A DNA stretch of 14,770 nt from UMGS172 sp964424555 (GTDB lineage: Bacteria > Bacillota > Clostridia > Oscillospirales > Acutalibacteraceae): the NCBI GenBank assembly GCA_964424555.1, contig CAYRIX010000043.1, positions 1 through 14,770 on the forward strand, given 5' to 3'. The notes under the pieces were generated by a model that saw only the letters and a program-made list of their open reading frames with translations, did no database searches and had not been told where the DNA came from. A program made the position numbers and the translations under genes. The number at the start of each line of letters is the position of its first letter. Position 1 is the first letter of the stretch. Positions 1 through 8,806 of this stretch are shown here, piece after piece.

Positions 1-78
1 TTCACAGTATGTGGAGACACTTTGAAAAACGTCAGCATCGTCGCCGCCGTTGTTATATAAAGACGATATAGCTTTCAT
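1..78 (-). CDS. Possible 5' fragment of a gene running off the left edge (unidentified)
   Basis: The minus strand is open from an ATG at 76-78 to the window edge, 26 codons with a composition (SSLYNNGGDDADVF) that looks protein-like. There is no good ribosome binding site before this ATG. The frame stays open further upstream into the hairpin at 109-144, so the true start is uncertain. The plus strand is also open from base 1 to a TAA at 58-60, which would be the tail of a rightward gene ending before the same hairpin. I cannot identify either product and the strand choice is weak. Confidence 0.25.
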   Translation of the reverse strand, partial: MKAISSLYNNGGDDADVFQSVSTYCE

Positions 79-108
79 CTGCTTTTCTTTGGTTAACGCG
101 AAAAAACT

Positions 109-144
109 AAATGCTCTCTGAACATTTTTGTTCAGAGAGCATTT
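109..144. terminator. Strong bidirectional intrinsic terminator
   Basis: Arms 109-124 and 129-144 (AAATGCTCTCTGAACA and its exact complement) form a perfect 16-bp stem around a TTTT loop. T-rich sequence follows on both strands: ATTTGTTGT on plus, and TTTAGTTTTTT on minus, which is the better T-tract. It separates whatever lies at the left edge from the hprK cluster. Confidence 0.85.
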
Positions 145-480
145 GTTGTAGCAATGTGCTTTTTCCCCGGTGTCAAAAATCTTTTACGCCATTTCTACTC
201 CATTTTTACTCCATTTTCGCGGGGAGTTGTATAGAATAGTATGGAGTTATATGTTTTTCGGTTTCCCGAAAACCGCAGTATCTATGGGGTTTTATAAGCA
301 TTTGTGGATTTTTAAGGAGTTATGAAATTCGGTCGGTGTCTTACCATACCTAATTTCATTGTTTACACTCCAAATTTCTAAATATTAACTCAACTTTAAT
401 AGATTATATATTCTTTTCTCAGTAATTTCAAGGTGTAGTTAAAGAAAGTTCTAAAATTTTGCCGAAAATACGAAATTTAC
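145..480. other. Long non-coding leader with iterated GGAGT motifs, hairpins and an integrase-tail-like relic
   Basis: No convincing full gene lies here. An exact 11-bp tandem repeat, TACTCCATTTT, sits at 196-206 and 207-217. GGAGTT recurs at 222, 243 and 316, with GGAGTTAT shared at 243-250 and 316-323. The minus strand of 184-246 is a 20-codon open stretch ending KWSKNGVEMA-stop, which resembles C-termini of clostridial tyrosine integrases as I remember them; it is closed upstream by a TAA at 247-249. Two alternative small hairpins overlap at 255-275. A longer inverted repeat (ATGAAATT/AATTTCAT, extended by GGT/ACC after one mismatch) spans 322-359. This could be an old integration boundary, but no integrase gene is visible. 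Confidence 0.4.
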
Positions 481-482
481 TC

Positions 483-511
483 TTTTAAATCAGAGAGATT
501 TATTATATAAT
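483..511 (+). promoter_or_regulatory. Candidate promoter of the hprK cluster
   Basis: A perfect -10 box, TATAAT, lies at 506-511. With a 17-base spacer the -35 would be TTTTAA (483-488), a poor match to TTGACA. The surrounding DNA is very AT-rich, so chance TATAAT matches are likely; the position 40 bases before the hprK start supports it. Confidence 0.4.
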
Positions 512-550
512 AACCTGTGTATGGAATGATTTATATGAAGGAGGAGACAA

Positions 551-1516
551 ATGAGTTCACCGTATTCGGTTTCATTAGCAAAGATCATTAAAAATTTTCC
601 GCTTGAGGTTGTATCACTGCCTGCACCCCCTGAGGATATTTATATTTCCAATGTTGAGGTCAACCGCCCCGGACTTCAGCTTTGCGGATTTTACGAGTAC
701 TTCGATAACGGACGTATTCAGGTTATAGGAAAAAGTGAAGAGGGATATCTCAACGAGTTTCCCGAAGAAGAATACCGCACAAGGGTAAATGACTTTTTTG
801 CCCACAAGCCATCAATGGTTATCATTTCGAGAGATCTGCCCGTGACTGATATTATGAAGACTGCGGCCGAGGAGCACAAGGTACCGCTTTTACGCACCTC
901 GGATACCACCTCAGGCTTTATGGCGTCGCTGATATCTTTCCTTAACGTTGAGCTTGCACCCAGAGTCACCCGTCACGGTGTTTTGGTAGAGGTCTACGGC
1001 GAAGGTCTTCTGATTTTGGGAGAGAGCGGTGTCGGTAAAAGCGAAACGGCAATCGAGCTTGTAAAACGGGGTCACCGACTTATTGCCGACGATGCCGTTG
1101 AGGTGCGTAAGGTATCTTCAAGGTCGCTGGTTGGCTCGGCACCTGAAAATATCCGTCATTTTATCGAGCTTCGCGGAATAGGTATTATCAACGCACGGCG
1201 TATTTTCGGTGTAGGCTCGGTAAACCTGACCTCAAAGATAGACCTTGTGATCAATCTTGAGCAATGGCAACCCGATAAGGTTTATGACCGAATGGGTCTT
1301 GATGAGCAGACGGCATCCATACTTGATATAGATGTGCCATCGGTCACTATCCCCGTAAAGCCGGGTCGAAACCTTGCGGTCATCATCGAGGTTGCGGCTA
1401 TGAACAACCGTCAGAAGAAGATGGGCTACAATGCGGCATATGAGTTACTTAAACGTCTTGGAATGGCTGATGATGTCCCCGAAGATGCCAATAAAGACGG
1501 CGATGTATTTTTCTAA
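551..1516 (+). CDS. hprK: HPr kinase/phosphorylase
   Basis: This is the bifunctional enzyme that phosphorylates HPr of the sugar phosphotransferase system on Ser46, and removes that phosphate, linking glycolytic state to CcpA-mediated catabolite repression. The 321 residues match the usual 310-320. The N-terminal domain (about 1-135) is followed by the catalytic domain: RHG (141-143), Walker A GESGVGKS (157-164), the acidic pair D180-D181 and the family signature IELRGIGIINARRIFG (205-220). VKPGRN (269-274) is the conserved late loop. The ATG at 551 has an excellent ribosome binding site, AAGGAGGAG, at 538-546. It is first in a same-strand cluster and is followed after 37 bases by a glucokinase. 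No HPr or Crh gene is in the window. Confidence 0.97.
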   Translation: MSSPYSVSLAKIIKNFPLEVVSLPAPPEDIYISNVEVNRPGLQLCGFYEYFDNGRIQVIGKSEEGYLNEFPEEEYRTRVNDFFAHKPSMVIISRDLPVTDIMKTAAEEHKVPLLRTSDTTSGFMASLISFLNVELAPRVTRHGVLVEVYGEGLLILGESGVGKSETAIELVKRGHRLIADDAVEVRKVSSRSLVGSAPENIRHFIELRGIGIINARRIFGVGSVNLTSKIDLVINLEQWQPDKVYDRMGLDEQTASILDIDVPSVTIPVKPGRNLAVIIEVAAMNNRQKKMGYNAAYELLKRLGMADDVPEDANKDGDVFF

Positions 1517-1553
1517 AACATATTATCCAAATTAAAATAAAGGAGTAAAAATT

Positions 1554-2507
1554 ATGTATTATCTTGGTATAGATCTCGGAGGAACAAATATTGCGGCGGC
1601 TGTCGTCGACGAAAATTATAAGATTATCGGTGAGGGCAAGGTCAAAACCAACTGCCCCAGACCCACCGAGGAGATCGCCGACAGCATTTATGAGGCAGGT
1701 GTGATGGCTATTAAAAATGCAGGTCTCACCCTTGATGACATTGCAGAGGTCGGCGTAGGCTGCCCCGGTAGCGTTAATCCTGCAACGGGTATCATTTGCT
1801 ATTCTAACAACTTGGGCTTTGTTAATGCACCTGTCGGTCAGCTTTTGGAAGAGCGTTTTGGCCGCAAGGTATTCCTTGAAAACGATGCGAATGCTGCTGC
1901 TTTCGGTGAAAAATTAGCAGGTGCAGGTAAGGGTGCAGACCAGTTTATCGCAATCACCTTAGGTACAGGTGTCGGCGGCGGTGTTATTATCAACGACCTT
2001 ATTCTGTCGGGCATGAACTCGGCAGGTGGTGAGCTTGGACACACCGTTATCGTAAAAGACGGCGAGCATTGCTCCTGCGGTCGAAACGGCTGTTGGGAGG
2101 CTTATGCTTCGGCAACGGGTCTTATCCGTCAGACCAAGGCCGCTATGGAGACCGATAAGTCCAGCAAGATGTGGGAATTGGCAGGAAGCCTCGATGCAGT
2201 CAACGGCAGAACCGCTTTTGACGGCATGAGAGCAGGCGATGAGACTGCAAAGGCTGTCGTTAAGCAGTATTGTGAGTATGTTGCTTGCGGTCTGACCAAT
2301 ATCATCAATATTTTCCAGCCTGATGTACTTTGTATTGGCGGCGGTATCTCCAAAGAGGGCGAGACTTTAGTAGGACCTATCCGTGAGTATGTTGAAAGAG
2401 AAAGATATTCCAAGAACGTTGAAAAGCAGACCGTTATCAAACCGGCCCAGCTTGGTAATGACGCCGGCATTATCGGTGCCGCTTTCCTTGGCAATATCTA
2501 CAGATAA
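1554..2507 (+). CDS. glcK: ROK-family glucokinase
   Basis: This is a cytoplasmic ATP-dependent sugar kinase, most likely converting glucose to glucose 6-phosphate. The 317 residues begin with the phosphate-binding motif GIDLGGTN (5-12). The catalytic aspartate is D111 in ENDANAAAFGE. A second phosphate loop, TLGTGVGGG, is at 135-143. GELGH (159-163) plus CSCGRNGCWE (173-182) supply the His and three Cys of the ROK zinc site. All key residues are present. ROK kinases vary in sugar specificity, so glucose is inferred from similarity to GlcK types and from company with hprK and pfkA. The ribosome binding site AAAGGAG lies just before the ATG, 37 bases after hprK, which suggests cotranscription. 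Confidence 0.9.
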   Translation: MYYLGIDLGGTNIAAAVVDENYKIIGEGKVKTNCPRPTEEIADSIYEAGVMAIKNAGLTLDDIAEVGVGCPGSVNPATGIICYSNNLGFVNAPVGQLLEERFGRKVFLENDANAAAFGEKLAGAGKGADQFIAITLGTGVGGGVIINDLILSGMNSAGGELGHTVIVKDGEHCSCGRNGCWEAYASATGLIRQTKAAMETDKSSKMWELAGSLDAVNGRTAFDGMRAGDETAKAVVKQYCEYVACGLTNIINIFQPDVLCIGGGISKEGETLVGPIREYVERERYSKNVEKQTVIKPAQLGNDAGIIGAAFLGNIYR

Positions 2508-2597
2508 ATTATCTGATGCGGTAAAAGCATCTCGTTTGTTTGGATTTTTAATTTATTGGCGAACACATTTCGCCTCACTAAAGGCAGGTGACAGTCG

Positions 2598-3494
2598 GTG
2601 GGATTGGAAAATATTATAAATAAAGCGTTAAGCTTGGGTTATTTGGTCCGTGAGAATGAACCTATGTCGGCTCATACTACATTCCGCATCGGCGGTCCTG
2701 CTGAAGTGTTTGTTGAGTGCAACGATGTAGCAAAGTTGGGACAACTGTTGCTTGAAATCAGCCAATGCGGTTGCCGACTTACCATTATCGGCAAGGGGTC
2801 AAACCTGCTTGTATCGGATAATGGTGTAAATGGCGTTGTTCTTTATATTTGCGATGATAGGGTTTCGGTCAACGGCAATGAGATCACTGCAAACGCAGGC
2901 GCTAAGCTGTCGTCGGTCTGTCTTGCCGCAAGGGAGTCGTCTTTAACGGGACTTGAATTTGCGTGGGGTATCCCAGGCTCGGTCGGCGGTGCGGTCTATA
3001 TGAATGCAGGTGCCTACGGCGGCGAGATAAAGCAGTGCATAGTTTCCTGCACATCGATGACCCGTGACGGTCAAATTTTGATCCGCTCGGCCAAAGACTT
3101 AGAGCTTGGTTACCGCACAAGTGTTTTCAAAGAGAATGACGAGATAATCCTATCGGCAGTGTTTAGGCTTGAAGTCGCCGAAAAGCAGGATATCCGGACC
3201 AAAATGGATAATTTTTTGGGTCGAAGAAAGGATAAGCAACCGCTCGAATTCCCGAGCGCAGGCAGTACCTTTAAGCGTCCCGAGGGCTACTTTGCGGGTG
3301 CTTTGATAGAGCAAAGTGATCTCAAAGGCTTCTCGGTAGGAGGGGCTGAGGTCAGTGCTAAGCATGCAGGCTTTGTCATAAACAGGGACAATGCCACCTG
3401 TGAGGATGTTTTAAACCTTATAAAACACATCCAAGCCACCGTGAAAAACAATTTCGGTGTTGACTTAGAGACAGAAGTTATATACTTGGAGTAA
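2598..3494 (+). CDS. murB: UDP-N-acetylenolpyruvoylglucosamine reductase
   Basis: MurB is the flavoprotein that uses NADPH to reduce UDP-GlcNAc-enolpyruvate to UDP-MurNAc, the second committed step of peptidoglycan precursor synthesis. The 298 residues show the FAD-binding features TIIGKGSNLLVSD (62-74) and the GIPGSVGGAVYMNAGAYGGE stretch (124-143). Active-site residues are R173 (GYRTS), the proton-donor serine S223 in PSAGSTFKRP, and the late acid E293. Residue assignments are by family alignment from memory. Translation starts at GTG 2598 with AGGTG (2586-2590) upstream. The 90-base gap after the kinase holds only two weak 5-bp hairpins (2515-2531 and one just before murB) and no clear terminator. 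rapZ begins 3 bases after the stop. Confidence 0.95.
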   Translation: MGLENIINKALSLGYLVRENEPMSAHTTFRIGGPAEVFVECNDVAKLGQLLLEISQCGCRLTIIGKGSNLLVSDNGVNGVVLYICDDRVSVNGNEITANAGAKLSSVCLAARESSLTGLEFAWGIPGSVGGAVYMNAGAYGGEIKQCIVSCTSMTRDGQILIRSAKDLELGYRTSVFKENDEIILSAVFRLEVAEKQDIRTKMDNFLGRRKDKQPLEFPSAGSTFKRPEGYFAGALIEQSDLKGFSVGGAEVSAKHAGFVINRDNATCEDVLNLIKHIQATVKNNFGVDLETEVIYLE

Positions 3495-3497
3495 TTT

Positions 3498-4358
3498 ATG
3501 GAATTAGTTATCGTCACCGGCATGTCCGGAGCAGGAAAATCGGTAGCGGCCAATGCCTTGGAGGATATTGGCTTTTACTGCATAGATAATATGCCTCCGT
3601 CACTGATAAATCCCGTGGCCCAGCTTTCTATGCGCGGACAGGCCGACCTCGGCAAGGTAGCTATAGTTACCGATATACGTGGTGGAAAAATGTTTGATGA
3701 GCTGATCCCAACGCTCAAACAGATGCGTGAATCACATATCGAGTACAAGCTGTTGTTTCTGGACGCAGGTGATGAGAGGCTTGTGACACGGTACAAGGAG
3801 ACCCGACGCAGGCATCCTATGTCAACAAGCACAAAAATGAGCGTTGCGGAGGCGGTCAGCAAGGAACGTGAAATGTTGGCCCCTTTAAAGGAAATGGCTG
3901 ACTATATAATTGATACGTCGATGACCTCGACGAGCGTGCTGAAGCAGCGCATTACGGCTCTTTTTCTTGGAGATATCAACAAAGGGTTAACTATCCAATG
4001 TATGTCGTTTGGGTTTAAATACGGTTGCGTTTCGGAGGCTGATATAGTTTTCGATGTGCGCTGTCTTAAAAATCCGTTTTATGTTGAGGGACTTCGTGCT
4101 CATACAGGTCTTGAAGCTCCCGTCCGTGATTTCGTAATGGACCTGCCCGAGACAAAGGAGCTTAAAAATCGTCTGCTGTCGCTTATTGATTATTCCGTTC
4201 CGCTTTATTGTAAGGAGGGCAAGAGCCAGCTCGTAATAGCGATAGGCTGTACGGGAGGTAAGCACCGTTCGGTTGTTTTCGCCGAGATGATATACAATCA
4301 CCTGTTAAAGCAGGATTACCGTGTGGCAGTAAATCACCGTGACATAGGAAAGGAGTAA
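3498..4358 (+). CDS. rapZ: RapZ/YvcJ-family nucleotide-binding protein
   Basis: This is a P-loop nucleotide-binding protein of the RapZ (enterobacteria) / YvcJ (Bacillus) family. In E. coli RapZ senses glucosamine 6-phosphate and targets the GlmZ small RNA for decay; in Bacillus YvcJ hydrolyses GTP and affects competence. The 286 residues start with Walker A GMSGAGKS (8-15), followed by DNMPPSL (30-36) and TDIRGG (58-63). The C-terminal domain carries the signature GCTGGKHRS (250-258) and ends NHRD. The ATG is 3 bases after murB, with GGAG inside the murB end. In many Firmicutes yvcK/glmR stands between this gene and whiA; here it is absent and the two genes adjoin. Confidence 0.95.
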   Translation: MELVIVTGMSGAGKSVAANALEDIGFYCIDNMPPSLINPVAQLSMRGQADLGKVAIVTDIRGGKMFDELIPTLKQMRESHIEYKLLFLDAGDERLVTRYKETRRRHPMSTSTKMSVAEAVSKEREMLAPLKEMADYIIDTSMTSTSVLKQRITALFLGDINKGLTIQCMSFGFKYGCVSEADIVFDVRCLKNPFYVEGLRAHTGLEAPVRDFVMDLPETKELKNRLLSLIDYSVPLYCKEGKSQLVIAIGCTGGKHRSVVFAEMIYNHLLKQDYRVAVNHRDIGKE

Positions 4359-4361
4359 AAT

Positions 4362-5261
4362 GTGAAAAAACTCTCCTTTTCAAGCAAACTAAAAAATGAC
4401 CTTTGCAAAATCAAACCGACCGGTTGCTGCAGAATTGCCGAATGCTACGGACTGCTTCTTTTCGGGCGGTCTTTTTGCAAGGAGGATATAAGTATAAGAA
4501 CCGCAAGTGTTGATGTTGCTGAGACCTACTCCTCACTTTTGAGGGTGTGCTTTTCTGTCAGAACTGCTGCGGAAGAAAAAAACGGTTGGTACATAGTGTC
4601 GGTTACGGGTGAAGCCGACCGTGAAAAAGTGATAAACTACTATACCGACGGTGAGGCTGATTGGATATTTAATCCCAAGCATATGAAACGAACCTGCTGC
4701 AGATGGTCGTTTATAAGAGGTGCGTTTCTTTCGTCGGGAAGCATGAATGACCCTGAAAAAAGTTACCACCTTGAATTTGCCGTAAAGGATCCGACGGTCA
4801 GCTTCGCTTTCTCGGCATTTCTCGAGCTGTGCGGCTATAAGTCTCATGCCTCAATGAGAAAAAGCGTTACTGCACTGTATTTTAATGACAGTAATGTTAT
4901 TGAAGAATTGCTGGGTAACATGGGTGCTATGGGTGTTACGCTGGAGCTGATGGAGACCAAGATCGTTAAGGATATGAGAAATAAGCTTAATCGACAGAAC
5001 AATTTTGAGACCTCCAATATCACCAAAACGGTCAATGCGGCAGTGTCGCAAAATGATGCCATTAAATTTTTAGAGGATAGTAATCTTCTCGGGCTGTTAC
5101 CTGAGGAGTTATATGAGGTGGCGATGCTAAGAAGAAACAATCCCGACGCTTCGTTAAGCGACCTATGTAAGCTTTGTGACGGTGCTATCTCACGTTCGGG
5201 AATGAACCACCGATTAAAGAGGATAATAGAAATAGCCGAGGATAAAAAGCACGGAAAATAA
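4362..5261 (+). CDS. whiA: WhiA-family DNA-binding protein
   Basis: WhiA is a transcription-factor-like protein: a sporulation regulator in Streptomyces, and linked to cell division and chromosome segregation in Bacillus. The 299 residues have an N-terminal domain related to LAGLIDADG homing endonucleases, with the hallmark FIRGAFLSSGSMNDPEKSY (117-135), and a C-terminal helix-turn-helix of about 264-291 (LSDLCKL...ISRSGMNHRLKRI). The endonuclease-type catalytic acids are normally lost in WhiA, and no DNA cleavage is implied. The start is GTG 4362: the nearby ATG (4360) runs straight into TGA, and AAAGGAG (4349-4355) is correctly spaced for GTG. Only 3 bases separate it from rapZ. Confidence 0.95.
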   Translation: MKKLSFSSKLKNDLCKIKPTGCCRIAECYGLLLFGRSFCKEDISIRTASVDVAETYSSLLRVCFSVRTAAEEKNGWYIVSVTGEADREKVINYYTDGEADWIFNPKHMKRTCCRWSFIRGAFLSSGSMNDPEKSYHLEFAVKDPTVSFAFSAFLELCGYKSHASMRKSVTALYFNDSNVIEELLGNMGAMGVTLELMETKIVKDMRNKLNRQNNFETSNITKTVNAAVSQNDAIKFLEDSNLLGLLPEELYEVAMLRRNNPDASLSDLCKLCDGAISRSGMNHRLKRIIEIAEDKKHGK

Positions 5262-5278
5262 GAAAGGGGTGAAGTGCC

Positions 5279-8200
5279 GTGACCGATTTTGTACATCTTC
5301 ATGTTCATACGGAATACAGCCTGCTTGACGGTGCATGCCGCATAAAGGACCTTGTTAAGGCTGCCAAGGCTAAAGGTCAGACGGCACTATGCATCACCGA
5401 TCACGGTGTAATGTACGGAGCGGTGGATTTCTATAAGGCGGCCAAGGCTGAGGGTATAAAGCCTATAATTGGCTGTGAGGTGTATGTTGCACCGAGAACC
5501 CGTTTTGACAAGGTTAAGGAATATGACAGTGAATACCGCCATCTTGTGCTTTTGTGCAAGAACATGACAGGCTATCGTAACCTTATTGCGATGGTCTCAA
5601 AGGGCTTTACCGAAGGCTTTTATTCTAAGCCCAGAATAGATGAGGAGCTTCTGGCAGACCATAGTGAGGGCCTTGTTGCACTGTCGGCCTGTCTTTCGGG
5701 TGAGATTCCAAAATGCCTTTTGCAAAACGACTATGAAAAGGCTAAGGAGACTGCGTTGAGATATAACTCAATGTTCGGTCAGGGAAACTATTATCTTGAA
5801 ATGCAGGATCACGGCCTTAACGAGGAACAGCGTGTCAACCCACAGCTTGTCAGACTTTCCAAGGAAACGGGTATTCCGTTGGTTGCTACCAATGATGTTC
5901 ATTATATCGAAAAGAGCGACCATGAGGTGCAGAAAATACTTATCTGCATAGGTACCAACCACACGGTTAATGAGGAAAATAGCTTAGAGTTTCCTACTAA
6001 GGAATTCTACCTTAAAACGGGTGACGAGATGGCTGAATTGTTTCCGTCGGAGGCCATTCAGAACACCCGAATTGTCGCCGATATGTGTGAGCTTGAATTT
6101 GAGTTCGGCCACACCAAGCTCCCGTTTTACGATATCGGCGATAAGGATCATTTTGAATATCTGAAAGAGCTAAGCTTTGACGGAGCGATGCGTATTTACG
6201 GCGAAGTTTCCGATGAGGTCAAGGAAAGATTGGACTATGAGCTCGGCGTTATCAAGCGTATGGGCTATGTTGACTATTTCCTTATAGTGTCCGATTTTGT
6301 TATGTTTGCAAAATCACAGGAGATACCCGTTGGTCCCGGTCGAGGCTCGGGTGCGGCAAGCCTTGTAGCTTATTGCATCGGTATTACGGGAATTGATCCC
6401 TTGAAATATAATCTCCTTTTTGAGCGGTTTTTGAACCCCGAGCGTGTTTCGATGCCCGACTTTGATATAGACTTTTGTTACGTCCGCCGTCAGGAGGTCA
6501 TTGACTACGTTGTATCAAAATACGGCAGTGACCATGTAGCACAGATAGTGACCTTTGGTACCATGGCGGCAAGGGCGGCGGTAAGGGATGTAGGCAGAGC
6601 TATGGATATCCCGTATGCTTCTTGTGACCGTATTGCCAAAATGATACCGCAGGAGCTGAAGATCACTATTGACCAAAGCCTTATAAAGGTGCCTGAGTTA
6701 AAAAAAGAGTACGACTCGGACGAAACGGTCAAGGCTCTGATAGATATGGCACGCAAGGTCGAGGGCATGCCGAGACATGCTTCGACCCATGCGGCAGGTG
6801 TTGTTATAACCGACCGTCCCGTAGCTGAGTATGTTCCGCTCAGTATGAGTGACGATGCCGTCGTGACGCAGTATACCATGACCACCTTAGAGGAGCTTGG
6901 ACTTCTCAAAATGGACTTTTTGGGACTAAGAACCCTCACGGTCATTGATGATACCGTACGAATGATAAGAAAGCATGACCCCGATTTTGACATAAACAAA
7001 ATACCGCTCGACGATAAGTCAACAATGAGGATGATGAGCGCAGGTCAGACTGAGGGTGTGTTCCAATTTGAATCGGGCGGCATGCGAAGTGTTTTACAAT
7101 CGTTCCGTCCCGAAAAAATTGAGGATCTTATTGCCATAATTTCGCTTTATCGACCGGGTCCTATGGATTCTATTCCGAAATATATAGAAAATCGCCATAA
7201 TCCGCATAAAATAAAGTATGCGACCGAGCTTTTGAGACCTATCTTGGAGGTCACCTATGGATGTATCGTATATCAGGAGCAGGTCATGCAGGTGTTCAGA
7301 AGTCTTGCGGGCTATTCTTTGGGACGAGCTGATATTGTCCGAAGGGCTATGGCTAAGAAAAAGCACGACGTTATGGAAAAGGAGCGTTCGGCATTTATCT
7401 ACGGTGAAAAGTCGGACGACGGTACCGTTTTGTGTGAGGGCTGTGTAAACAGAGGGGTCGACCCCAAGGCGGCTGAAAAGATATTCGACGAAATGTCAGC
7501 CTTTAGCTCGTATGCTTTTAACAAATCACATGCGGCTGCTTATGCGTTTGTTGCTTATCAGACTGCTTATCTCAAATGTCACCATGAAAAGGAATATATG
7601 TCGGCCTTGCTGACCAGCGTTCTGGATAACCAGTCCAAGCTTGGACGCTATATGCAGGAATGCTTAAAGAACGGTATCAGGATACTTCCACCCGATGTTA
7701 ATTTGAGTGAACGTGATTTTACTCCGACCGATGACGGTATACGTTTCGGTCTCTTGGCGGTCAGAAATATCGGTACAAGCCTTGTTGAACGAATGATTCA
7801 TGAACGCAAAAACGGTAGGTATGCAGATCTTTACGATATGTGCGACCGTCTTTACGGAAACGACCTTAACCGCCGTGCAGTTGAAAGCCTTATAAAAAGC
7901 GGCGCAATGGATCAATTCGGTTTTACAAGACGCACACTTTTGCAGGGCATGGAAGGGCTCATGCGTGCTGTTGAGGCCGATAAAAAATATACCATGCACG
8001 GTCAGCTTGACCTTTTCGGTAATGCCGAAGGTGAGGCTAAAAAGACTTTTGAATTGAACGTTCTGGATGAAATGCCTCAGTTTGAACTGCTTCAAGGTGA
8101 AAAAGAGGTAACGGGAATGTATATCTCGGGCCATCCGTTGCAACAGTATTCGGGCGCATTGGCACAAAAGGGCTTACTCAAGACCTTTGATCTGACCGAT

Positions 8201-8782
8201 GCAGAGAAATCATCCAAGCTTGACGGCAAGGTAGTATCTATCGGCGCAATGGTTTCAAAAGTGAGGCGCAAGGCCACCAAAAACGATCAGACGATGGCTT
8301 TCCTTGATATAGAGGATATGTTCGGCTCGGTCAATGTACTGCTTTTCCCGAAGCTTTATGAACAGTACGGCGAAACAGTAAAGATAGGCTCGGTGTTTAA
8401 ATTTACAGGTCGTGTGTCGGTCAAGGAATCGGGAGATGTTGACCTTGTTTGTGAGCGTATCGAGCCGTTGCCCAAGGGAACGTCCGTACCCAAGCGAAGT
8501 GTCGACGAACTGTCGAAGGTGAGCAATAGTTTCAAAACTCAAACACAGCAAAAATATAAAAGAGGTCTGTACCTCAGGGTGTCCTCAATGCAGAGTGACG
8601 AATATATAAAAGCACGCAGGATAATGGATGTTTTTGACGGAGCTACTCCTGTAATAATCAAAGAAACCGAAACAGGTAAGGCTTTTGTGTCACCAAAAAA
8701 CACTTGGGTCATGATGAATGACACCATGCTGCGTTGTCTTGAAGAGGTCTTGGGCAGTTCAAATGTTAAATTTATTGAATGA
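5279..8782 (+). CDS. dnaE: DNA polymerase III alpha subunit (DnaE type)
   Basis: This is a family C replicative polymerase; in Firmicutes DnaE works beside PolC. The 1167 residues begin with a PHP domain (HVHTEYSLLDG from 8, with H8, H10, D41-H42, E67, H88, D206 and H208 as candidate metal ligands). The catalytic domain has GPGRGSGAAS (352-361), PDFDIDF with D396 and D398 (equivalent to the E. coli DVD pair), and KMDFLGL with the third carboxylate D546. AFNKSHAAAYA marks the fingers region. An OB-fold follows near residues 980-1060, and a short C-terminal region resembles the E. coli tau-binding end only in position. Start GTG 5279 has AAAGGGGTG 7 bases upstream. whiA ends 17 bases earlier. 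No terminator is visible after the stop. Confidence 0.97.
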   Translation: MTDFVHLHVHTEYSLLDGACRIKDLVKAAKAKGQTALCITDHGVMYGAVDFYKAAKAEGIKPIIGCEVYVAPRTRFDKVKEYDSEYRHLVLLCKNMTGYRNLIAMVSKGFTEGFYSKPRIDEELLADHSEGLVALSACLSGEIPKCLLQNDYEKAKETALRYNSMFGQGNYYLEMQDHGLNEEQRVNPQLVRLSKETGIPLVATNDVHYIEKSDHEVQKILICIGTNHTVNEENSLEFPTKEFYLKTGDEMAELFPSEAIQNTRIVADMCELEFEFGHTKLPFYDIGDKDHFEYLKELSFDGAMRIYGEVSDEVKERLDYELGVIKRMGYVDYFLIVSDFVMFAKSQEIPVGPGRGSGAASLVAYCIGITGIDPLKYNLLFERFLNPERVSMPDFDIDFCYVRRQEVIDYVVSKYGSDHVAQIVTFGTMAARAAVRDVGRAMDIPYASCDRIAKMIPQELKITIDQSLIKVPELKKEYDSDETVKALIDMARKVEGMPRHASTHAAGVVITDRPVAEYVPLSMSDDAVVTQYTMTTLEELGLLKMDFLGLRTLTVIDDTVRMIRKHDPDFDINKIPLDDKSTMRMMSAGQTEGVFQFESGGMRSVLQSFRPEKIEDLIAIISLYRPGPMDSIPKYIENRHNPHKIKYATELLRPILEVTYGCIVYQEQVMQVFRSLAGYSLGRADIVRRAMAKKKHDVMEKERSAFIYGEKSDDGTVLCEGCVNRGVDPKAAEKIFDEMSAFSSYAFNKSHAAAYAFVAYQTAYLKCHHEKEYMSALLTSVLDNQSKLGRYMQECLKNGIRILPPDVNLSERDFTPTDDGIRFGLLAVRNIGTSLVERMIHERKNGRYADLYDMCDRLYGNDLNRRAVESLIKSGAMDQFGFTRRTLLQGMEGLMRAVEADKKYTMHGQLDLFGNAEGEAKKTFELNVLDEMPQFELLQGEKEVTGMYISGHPLQQYSGALAQKGLLKTFDLTDAEKSSKLDGKVVSIGAMVSKVRRKATKNDQTMAFLDIEDMFGSVNVLLFPKLYEQYGETVKIGSVFKFTGRVSVKESGDVDLVCERIEPLPKGTSVPKRSVDELSKVSNSFKTQTQQKYKRGLYLRVSSMQSDEYIKARRIMDVFDGATPVIIKETETGKAFVSPKNTWVMMNDTMLRCLEEVLGSSNVKFIE

Positions 8783-8806
8783 TTGTGATTTATTTGACAA
8801 TTTTGC

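Noticed and set aside
2508..2597. Terminator or promoter between the glucokinase and murB
   Set aside because: Only 5-bp hairpins without a T-run, and no paired -35/-10 boxes, are present.
4476..4740. WhiA as an active homing endonuclease
   Set aside because: The LAGLIDADG-like region is part of every WhiA; gene position and the C-terminal helix-turn-helix fit the housekeeping protein.
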